A program made the translations under genes and the position numbers. A stretch of DNA of 5,106 nt from CAZKTF01 sp964555565 (GTDB lineage: Bacteria; Planctomycetota; JAJSAM01; JAKLKS01). Positions 1 to 3,697 of this stretch are shown here, piece after piece. Within the stretch, counting starts at the first letter, position 1, and each line of letters opens with the position of its first letter. The stretch lies in NCBI GenBank assembly GCA_964555565.1, contig CAZKTF010000252.1, positions 1 to 5,106 of the forward strand, written 5' to 3'. The notes beneath the pieces are model-generated. The model saw only the letters and a program-made list of their open reading frames with translations, was not told the origin of the DNA and made no database searches.

Positions 1-73
1 AGGCCTGGGCCGCCGCCGGGGCGACGAGGGCGACGGCCAGGAGGGTGATCGACATAAGACGCCGCAACTCCAT
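1..73 (-). CDS. N-terminus of an exported protein (partial, unidentified)
   Basis: Only the first 24 codons are present; the gene runs off the left edge. The peptide has a classic Sec signal-peptide layout: a short basic start (MELRR), a hydrophobic core around residues 9-18 (ITLLAVALVA), then PAAAQA with an Ala-x-Ala-type cleavage site near residues 20-22. An AGGAG Shine-Dalgarno sequence (minus strand, bases 87-83) lies 9 nt before the ATG, which supports this start; Met7 is a weaker alternative. The mature protein is outside the window, so its function cannot be inferred. It would act in the periplasm, at the cell surface or outside the cell. It lies downstream of tRNA-Phe on the same strand and may have its own extended -10 promoter. 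Confidence 0.7.
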   Translation of the reverse strand, partial: MELRRLMSITLLAVALVAPAAAQA

Positions 74-104
74 GCGGGGAGGCTCCTGGGGCAGGACGAC
101 CCCC

Positions 105-113
105 ATCCTATCA
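105..113 (-). promoter_or_regulatory. Candidate extended -10 promoter for the exported-protein gene
   Basis: On the minus strand the bases read TGATAGGAT, that is TGn followed by TAGGAT, an extended -10 element matching TATAAT at four of six positions. Transcription would start near base 98, leaving a leader of about 25 nt that includes the AGGAG ribosome site. No convincing -35 box is seen at the usual distance. The call rests on pattern only. Confidence 0.3.
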
Positions 114-116
114 CCG

Positions 117-143
117 CCTCCCCCGGGACGCCCCGGGGGGAGG
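117..143 (-). terminator. GC-rich hairpin downstream of tRNA-Phe, possible terminator
   Basis: CCCCCGGG (120-127) and CCCGGGGG (132-139) form an uninterrupted 8-bp stem around a 4-nt loop. CCT (117-119) can extend it by pairing with AGG (141-143) across one bulged G. It sits 12 nt beyond the 3' end of the tRNA and before the candidate promoter of the next minus-strand gene, which suits a terminator or processing stop. There is no T-run after the stem on either strand, so it is not a textbook intrinsic terminator. Confidence 0.35.
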
Positions 144-154
144 AGGGGACGGGA

Positions 155-230
155 TGGTGGGCAGGCCCAGAGTTGAACTGGGGACCCCGGCATTTTCAGT
201 GCCGTGCTCTACCAGCTGAGCTACCTGCCC
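155..230 (-). tRNA. tRNA-Phe (anticodon GAA), encoded CCA end
   Basis: The minus strand folds into a complete 76-nt cloverleaf. The acceptor GGGCAGG (230-224) pairs with CCTGCCC (165-159). The D arm is GCTC-AGCTGGTA-GAGC. The anticodon stem CGGCA/TGCCG encloses the loop CTGAAAA, with anticodon GAA at 197-195. The variable loop is 5 nt (GGGTC). The T arm is CCCAG-TTCAACT-CTGGG. The discriminator is A (158), followed by an encoded CCA (157-155). GAA reads both Phe codons. All stems pair fully, so it looks functional. It is transcribed away from the epimerase gene. I see no integrase or duplicated 3' end to suggest use as an attachment site within the window. Confidence 0.97.
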
Positions 231-285
231 GGGACGCGCGCGAGGATAGCGGCGCCGGAGGCACCCGGCGGAAAGTTTCCAGCTT

Positions 286-301
286 CCCCTACCCGCCGTT
301 C
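286..301. repeat. Solo copy of the intergenic 16-bp motif
   Basis: Read on the minus strand this is GAACGGCGGGTAGGGG, identical over 16 bp to the plus-strand sequence at 3455-3470, the left arm of the large inverted repeat before dnaG. The first 12 bases on the plus strand (CCCCTACCCGCC) also match that repeat's right arm at 3534-3545. Both locations are intergenic and between divergent genes. This copy lacks an inverted partner nearby. A separate small inverted repeat, GGAAA-G-TTTCC, lies at 270-280. Confidence 0.5.
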
Positions 302-342
302 GCCTTCGCACCGGGTCCTTTCCCACCCGGCCCCGCCGTCGC

Positions 343-354
343 GGAGGCTACGAT
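343..354 (+). promoter_or_regulatory. Start region of the epimerase gene: GGAGG plus a -10-like TACGAT
   Basis: GGAGG (343-347) lies 13 nt before the ATG at 361, rather far for a Shine-Dalgarno sequence. TACGAT (349-354) matches TATAAT at four of six positions and ends 6 nt before the ATG, the spacing expected when transcription starts at the start codon itself (TANNNT motifs of leaderless mRNAs). The two elements cannot both serve the same transcript. I see no good -35 box. Which one operates is undecided. Confidence 0.3.
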
Positions 355-360
355 TCTCCC

Positions 361-1368
361 ATGCGCTACCTCGTCACCGGCGGCTCCGGCTTCATCGGGA
401 GCCACCTCGTGGAGGCCCTCCTGGCGGGGGGCGACGAGGCGGTGGTGCTGGACGACCTGAGCACCGGGCGCCGGGAGAACCTGGCGGCGGTCGAGGGGCG
501 CCCGGGGCTCGTATTGTACCGCGGGGACGTCCGGGACGGGTACCTGGTCGGGAAGGCGATGGAGGGCTGCGACGGGATCTTCCACCTGGCCGCCGCGGTG
601 GGGGTGCGCCTCATCGTGGACAGGCCGGTGCACACGATCGAGACCAACGTCCACGGCACCGAGGCGGTCCTCCACGCCGCCGCCGCGCGGCGCGTCCCCA
701 TCCTCATCGCGTCCTCCTCGGAGGTCTACGGGAAGGGGGTCCGCTGCCCCTTCCAGGAGGACGACGACCTCCTCCTGGGGCCGACCACCGTCACCCGCTG
801 GTCCTACGCCGCGAGCAAGGCCGTGGACGAGTACCTCGCCCTCGCCTTCCACAAGGAGAAGGGGACCCGCGCCGTCGTCGCGCGCTTCTTCAACACGGTG
901 GGGCCGCGGCAGGTGGGGCAGTACGGGATGGTCATCCCCCGCTTCGTCGAGCAGGCCCTCGACGGGGGGCCGATCACGGTCTACGGGGACGGGAAGCAGA
1001 CCCGCTGCTTCGGCTGGGTGGGGGAGGTGGTGCGGGCCTCCACGGCCCTCCTCGGCTGTCCCGCGGCGCACGGGCGCGTCTTCAACGTGGGGAGCCCCCA
1101 CGAGGTCACCATCCGCGCCCTCGCGGAGAAGATCCGGGACCTGGTGCGCCCGGGGTGCGGGATCGTCCACGTCCCCTTCGAGCAGGCCTACGGGCCCGGT
1201 TTCGAGGACCTGGGGAGGCGCGTCCCGGACGTGGCCCGGCTGCGCGAGACCGTGGGGTTCGCCCCCGAGCGGGGCCTGGACGAGTTCCTCCCCGAGATCG
1301 TGGAGGACGTCCGCCGCCGGCACGCCGCCGCGGCCCCGCCCCCTCCCCCGGTCCGCGCCGCCCGCTGA
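361..1368 (+). CDS. NAD-dependent NDP-sugar epimerase/dehydratase (extended SDR family)
   Basis: A 335-residue protein, the usual length for extended short-chain dehydrogenases acting on nucleotide sugars. It has an N-terminal Rossmann fold with TGGSGFIG (residues 6-13, GxxGxxG), an acidic pair for the NAD ribose (D31/D32), GDVRD (55-59), and HLAA (75-78). The catalytic set is SSSEVYG (118-124) with Y149-AAS-K153. Substrate-domain motifs are RFFNTVGPRQ (175-184) and VYGDGKQTRCF (207-217). This best fits the UDP-glucose 4-epimerase-like or UDP-glucuronate decarboxylase-like subgroup; the substrate cannot be fixed by eye. The stretch after TRCF reads GWVGEVV, where relatives commonly have an aromatic-V-x-D-V-V pattern. 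The tail is Ala/Pro-rich. The ATG opens directly on the first beta strand, so the start is secure. The glycosyltransferase follows after 28 nt, implying a sugar-donor and transfer pair in one operon. Confidence 0.93.
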   Translation: MRYLVTGGSGFIGSHLVEALLAGGDEAVVLDDLSTGRRENLAAVEGRPGLVLYRGDVRDGYLVGKAMEGCDGIFHLAAAVGVRLIVDRPVHTIETNVHGTEAVLHAAAARRVPILIASSSEVYGKGVRCPFQEDDDLLLGPTTVTRWSYAASKAVDEYLALAFHKEKGTRAVVARFFNTVGPRQVGQYGMVIPRFVEQALDGGPITVYGDGKQTRCFGWVGEVVRASTALLGCPAAHGRVFNVGSPHEVTIRALAEKIRDLVRPGCGIVHVPFEQAYGPGFEDLGRRVPDVARLRETVGFAPERGLDEFLPEIVEDVRRRHAAAAPPPPPVRAAR

Positions 1369-1396
1369 ACGGAGGCGGGTCCTGGCGCGCGTCGCG

Positions 1397-2590
1397 ATGC
1401 TCCTGTTCAACCCCTTCACCCACGACGCGCGGGTGCTGCGGGAGGCGCGGACCCTCGCCGGCGCCGGGCACGAGGTGACGGTGTTCGCCCGGTCCGCCCC
1501 GGGGCTCCCCGGGCGCGAGGAGCGGGACGGGTTCCGGGTGGAGCGGCTCCCGGCGCCCGGCTGGACCGGCTGGACCGGGGTCCGCCGCGCGGTCCCGCTG
1601 CTGCGCTGGTACGGGCGCACGGGGTTCCTCGCGGAGGCGGCCGCGGCCTCCCGGCCCGAGGTCGTGCACGGCCACGACCTGGAGACGCTCCTCCCCGCCG
1701 GCAGGCTCGCCCGCCGCCTCGGGGTCCCGCACGTGCACGACGACCACGAGCTCGGCCTGGAGAAGGTCGCGGACCAGACGCCGGAGTGGCTCCGCGGGCC
1801 GCGCCGGTGGGCCATGGACCTCTTCTCCCGCCGCCTGCGGCGCCGCGGGGCCACGCTGGAGGCCGCCTGGATCCCGCGGGCCGCCGCCGTGGTCGCCGTC
1901 TCCGATCGCTGCGCCGCCGTCCTCGAGGAGCGCTACGGGGTGCGGCCGGTGGTCCTCAGGAACCTGCCCGAGCGCTCCGACCTGCCGCCCGACCCGCGCC
2001 TCCGGGAGCGGGCGGGGCTCCCGCCGGGGACGCGCGTCGCGCTCTGCCAGGGGACGATGACCGCGGCCACGGCGCCGGAGGCCTGCGTCGCCGCGGCGCG
2101 GCACCTCCCGCCGGGCTGGGCGGTCGTGTTCCTCGGCACCACCTGGCTCCGGGCGCGCCTGGAGGCCCTCGCGCGGGAGGAGGGGGTGGCGGACCGGGTC
2201 CGGTTCCTCGACCCCGTCCCCCCCGGCGAGCTCCCGGGGTACACTCGGGCCGCCGACGTCGGCCTCACCCCGGTCCGGATCCTCAACGAGGCGGAGCGGG
2301 GGGGCCTCTCCAACAAGCTCTTCGAGTACCTCCACGCGGGGCTCCCCGTGGTGACCACCGAGGGGACGGCCCAGGCGGAGGTGGTGCGGGAGGAGGACGC
2401 GGGGGTCGCGGTCCCGGCGGAGAACGCCCCCGGGGCCATCGCCGCGGCGGTCCGCGCGCTGGGGGAGATCCCGGAGGCCGGGCGCCGGGCGCGGGCGGAG
2501 AGGCTCCGGGCGGCGGCGCGGGAGCGCTGGTGCTGGGAGGTGGAGGCCCCGGTCCTTAGGGACCTCTACGCCCGGATCACTTCGCGGTGA
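1397..2590 (+). CDS. GT-B glycosyltransferase (GT4-type)
   Basis: A 397-residue retaining-type glycosyltransferase with two Rossmann-like domains. The N-terminal acceptor domain shows NPFTHDARVLREA (5-17), VVHGHD (89-94) and HDDHEL (114-119). The C-terminal donor domain shows VAVSD (166-170), LRNLPE (187-192), LCQGTMT (216-222), then YTRAADVGLTP (282-292) and the nucleotide-sugar-binding signature SNKLFEYLHAGLPVV (305-319), including the conserved Glu. It would transfer a sugar from an NDP-sugar to a growing glycan at the cytoplasmic face of the membrane; no membrane segment is seen. It follows the epimerase by 28 nt. GGAGG (1371-1375) is 21 nt from the ATG but only 6 nt from an in-frame CTG at 1382, which would add LARVA and lengthen the first beta strand. 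I keep the ATG as the conservative start. The 3' end overlaps the opposing FHA gene by 14 nt. Confidence 0.92.
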   Translation: MLLFNPFTHDARVLREARTLAGAGHEVTVFARSAPGLPGREERDGFRVERLPAPGWTGWTGVRRAVPLLRWYGRTGFLAEAAAASRPEVVHGHDLETLLPAGRLARRLGVPHVHDDHELGLEKVADQTPEWLRGPRRWAMDLFSRRLRRRGATLEAAWIPRAAAVVAVSDRCAAVLEERYGVRPVVLRNLPERSDLPPDPRLRERAGLPPGTRVALCQGTMTAATAPEACVAAARHLPPGWAVVFLGTTWLRARLEALAREEGVADRVRFLDPVPPGELPGYTRAADVGLTPVRILNEAERGGLSNKLFEYLHAGLPVVTTEGTAQAEVVREEDAGVAVPAENAPGAIAAAVRALGEIPEAGRRARAERLRAAARERWCWEVEAPVLRDLYARITSR

Positions 2591-3278
2591 AGGTGTAGCG
2601 CTTCCCGCAGATCTCCACCACCTCCCCCTCGCGGAGGACGCGGGAGTCCACGGGAGACCCGTTCACCGTGACCGAACCGAACTTCCCCCCCACGCGGACG
2701 AGGCGGACACCCCCCTCCTCGCGGAGGAACGCGGCCAGTCGCGGGGCCACCATGAAGCCCGCGGCGGGGAGGGTGCAGTCGGAGGCGGACCCCGCGAAGT
2801 GGACCGGCCGGGTGAGCGGGACCGGGGTGCCCCCCCCGTCGGGGACGAGCGACCCCTTGCCGGCCTCGCCCGGCTTCAGCCCCGCCTTCCCCATCAGCTT
2901 CTCGAGTTCCTTGCGGTCGAGGCGGAAGGTCTTGTCCTCGGTCGAGCCGCCCGCGGCGCCGACCGAGGCCTCCAGGCCGCCCTTCACCGCGTCCAGGTTC
3001 TCGAAGGTGAGCGCGTACTTCCCGATGAGGAAGCTGTCCCCGTCCAGCAGGGCGTGGGTCATGATCTTCTCGCCGTTCACGAAGGTGCCGTTGCCGCTCT
3101 GGAGGTCGGCGAGGACGTAGTCCCCCTCGGAGCGCTCGATGGTGGCGTGCTTCCGGGAGACGGCGACGTTGTCGATGCTGATGTCGCAGTCGGCGTCCCG
3201 CCCGATGGTGACGGTGTCCTTGTCGAAGGGGTACTTCCGGACCACGCTGCCCCCGAGGCTCAGGGTGATTCGGAACAT
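2577..3278 (-). CDS. FHA-domain protein, apparently with a second degenerate FHA-like domain
   Basis: A 233-residue cytoplasmic protein without signal peptide or membrane segment. Residues 1-93 form a clear forkhead-associated domain, a phosphothreonine-peptide reader: GR at 26-27, SRKH at 41-44, SGNGTFVNG at 61-69, then LLDGDSFLIG (77-86). The phosphate-contacting Arg, Ser, His and Asn are all present, so binding should be intact. A linker (about 94-155) contains GSTEDKTF and a charged helix, LDRKELEKLMGKAG (120-133). Residues 157-231 repeat the FHA outline (FAGSASDC, APRLAAFLR, VTVNGSPV, LREGEVVEICG) but lack the GR and SxxH residues. The ATG is chosen because the FHA fold begins there and GGGAG (minus strand, 3293-3289) is 10 nt upstream; a longer ORF reading from further upstream is Pro/Arg-rich and not conserved-looking. 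No Ser/Thr kinase or phosphatase gene is visible, so the partner is unknown. Confidence 0.9.
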   Translation of the reverse strand: MFRITLSLGGSVVRKYPFDKDTVTIGRDADCDISIDNVAVSRKHATIERSEGDYVLADLQSGNGTFVNGEKIMTHALLDGDSFLIGKYALTFENLDAVKGGLEASVGAAGGSTEDKTFRLDRKELEKLMGKAGLKPGEAGKGSLVPDGGGTPVPLTRPVHFAGSASDCTLPAAGFMVAPRLAAFLREEGGVRLVRVGGKFGSVTVNGSPVDSRVLREGEVVEICGKRYTFTAK

Positions 3279-3362
3279 CGGCTGCCGGCTCCCTTTCCGC
3301 CCCTGGCGGACCGGGGTCACCCCGCGCCACGGGCGCGAGGCCCCCCCCTCGGGGCGCCGCGA

Positions 3363-3392
3363 AGTATGGCACCCCCCGGAACGGGGCGCCAA
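3363..3392 (-). promoter_or_regulatory. Candidate promoter for the FHA gene
   Basis: On the minus strand TTGGCG (3392-3387) and CATACT (3368-3363) are 18 nt apart. Each matches four of six consensus positions for the -35 and -10 boxes of a housekeeping sigma factor. Transcription would begin near 3356, giving a leader of about 77 nt before the ATG. Weak but correctly placed, and A/T-bearing hexamers are scarce in this region. Confidence 0.35.
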
Positions 3393-3452
3393 GGGGAATC
3401 ACGCAGGCGCCGCCCTGGACGCCGCCTGCCCTCGCGCGGACGCTCTCCTCCG

Positions 3453-3555
3453 CGGAACGGCGGGTAGGGGTAAGGGTACGGGCAAGGGTAGGGGAGCGGG
3501 AGGCGGTTGTCCCTACCCCTACCCCACCCCCTACCCCTACCCGCCTCCGGTTCCG
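3453..3555. repeat. Inverted telomere-like hexamer array (GGGTAG/CCCTAC), hairpin and G-quadruplex former
   Basis: From 3462 to 3503 the plus strand has seven successive hexamers of the form GGGNNN in perfect 6-bp register: GGGTAG, GGGTAA, GGGTAC, GGGCAA, GGGTAG, GGGAGC, GGGAGG. After seven bases, 3511-3540 has five C-rich hexamers: four exact CCCTAC and one CCCACC. The outer ends pair perfectly over 14 bp (3459-3472 with 3532-3545), extended by CGGAAC/GTTCCG (3453-3458 with 3550-3555) across a 4-nt bulge. Inner pairing is possible between 3486-3494 and 3516-3524. Runs of three or more G with 2-3 nt loops meet the usual G-quadruplex pattern on the plus strand, and the C-rich half does so on the minus strand. 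It lies just upstream of the candidate dnaG promoter. Confidence 0.85.
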
Positions 3556-3564
3556 GGCGCGACC

Positions 3565-3594
3565 CGGACGGGTGGGGCTTGCGTGGCGTACAAT
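3565..3594 (+). promoter_or_regulatory. Candidate promoter for dnaG
   Basis: TACAAT (3589-3594) matches five of six bases of the -10 consensus and stands out in such GC-rich DNA. A weak -35, CGGACG (3565-3570), matches only the central GAC, with an 18-nt spacer. Transcription would start near 3601, leaving a leader of about 97 nt before the TTG start. The upstream edge is 10 bp from the end of the inverted hexamer array, so that structure could influence promoter access. Confidence 0.4.
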
Positions 3595-3697
3595 TCCTTG
3601 GCGGCGACCAGCCCTCCCCCTAGGGTAGCCTGTTTTGGCGCCGGAAGGGGGCCCCGAAGGCGTCGGGTCGCCTCCTGTCCCGAGCGTGAGCGGAGCG

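Larger units (their letters stand above)
3279..3697. other. 419-bp divergent intergenic region between the FHA gene and dnaG
   Basis: No coding sequence is supported here. ORFs crossing it are low-complexity Pro/Arg/Gly readings typical of GC-rich non-coding frames. From left to right it holds the FHA-gene ribosome site, a candidate minus-strand promoter (3363-3392), the inverted hexamer array (3453-3555), a candidate plus-strand promoter (3565-3594), and a possible dnaG leader with CCCTAGGG (3618-3625) and a weak GC-rich fold around 3637-3662. C8 homopolymers such as 3341-3348 also occur. No tRNA, rRNA or recognised riboswitch is seen. Confidence 0.75.

Noticed and set aside
155..230. tRNA-Phe as an integration (att) site of a mobile element
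   Set aside because: No integrase, no repeated tRNA 3' end and no accessory-type genes are visible in the window.
243..248. TATCCT on the minus strand as a -10 box for tRNA-Phe
   Set aside because: It is well placed, but there is no -35-like sequence at 16-19 nt (CCGCCG is found), so I do not annotate it as a promoter.
681..692. 12-bp palindrome CGCCGCGCGGCG in the epimerase
   Set aside because: It is a pure G/C palindrome of this size that is expected by chance in DNA of this composition.
204..1478. Plus-strand open frame of 424 codons starting inside the tRNA region
   Set aside because: It is a shifted frame over the epimerase with a Gly/Arg/Pro-rich product, and its start lies within the tRNA gene.
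1561..1578. Tandem 9-bp repeat CTGGACCGG in the glycosyltransferase
   Set aside because: There are only two copies, encoding WTGWTG. It is in frame and too short to mean more than a local duplication.
289..1854. Long minus-strand open frame (521 codons) across the epimerase and glycosyltransferase
   Set aside because: It has Arg/Pro/Gly-rich, low-complexity composition with no motif. It arises from the GC-rich antisense of two well-supported plus-strand genes.
3459..3545. CRISPR array or spacer-repeat structure
   Set aside because: The repeats are 6-bp units without spacers and are inverted about a centre, which is not CRISPR architecture.
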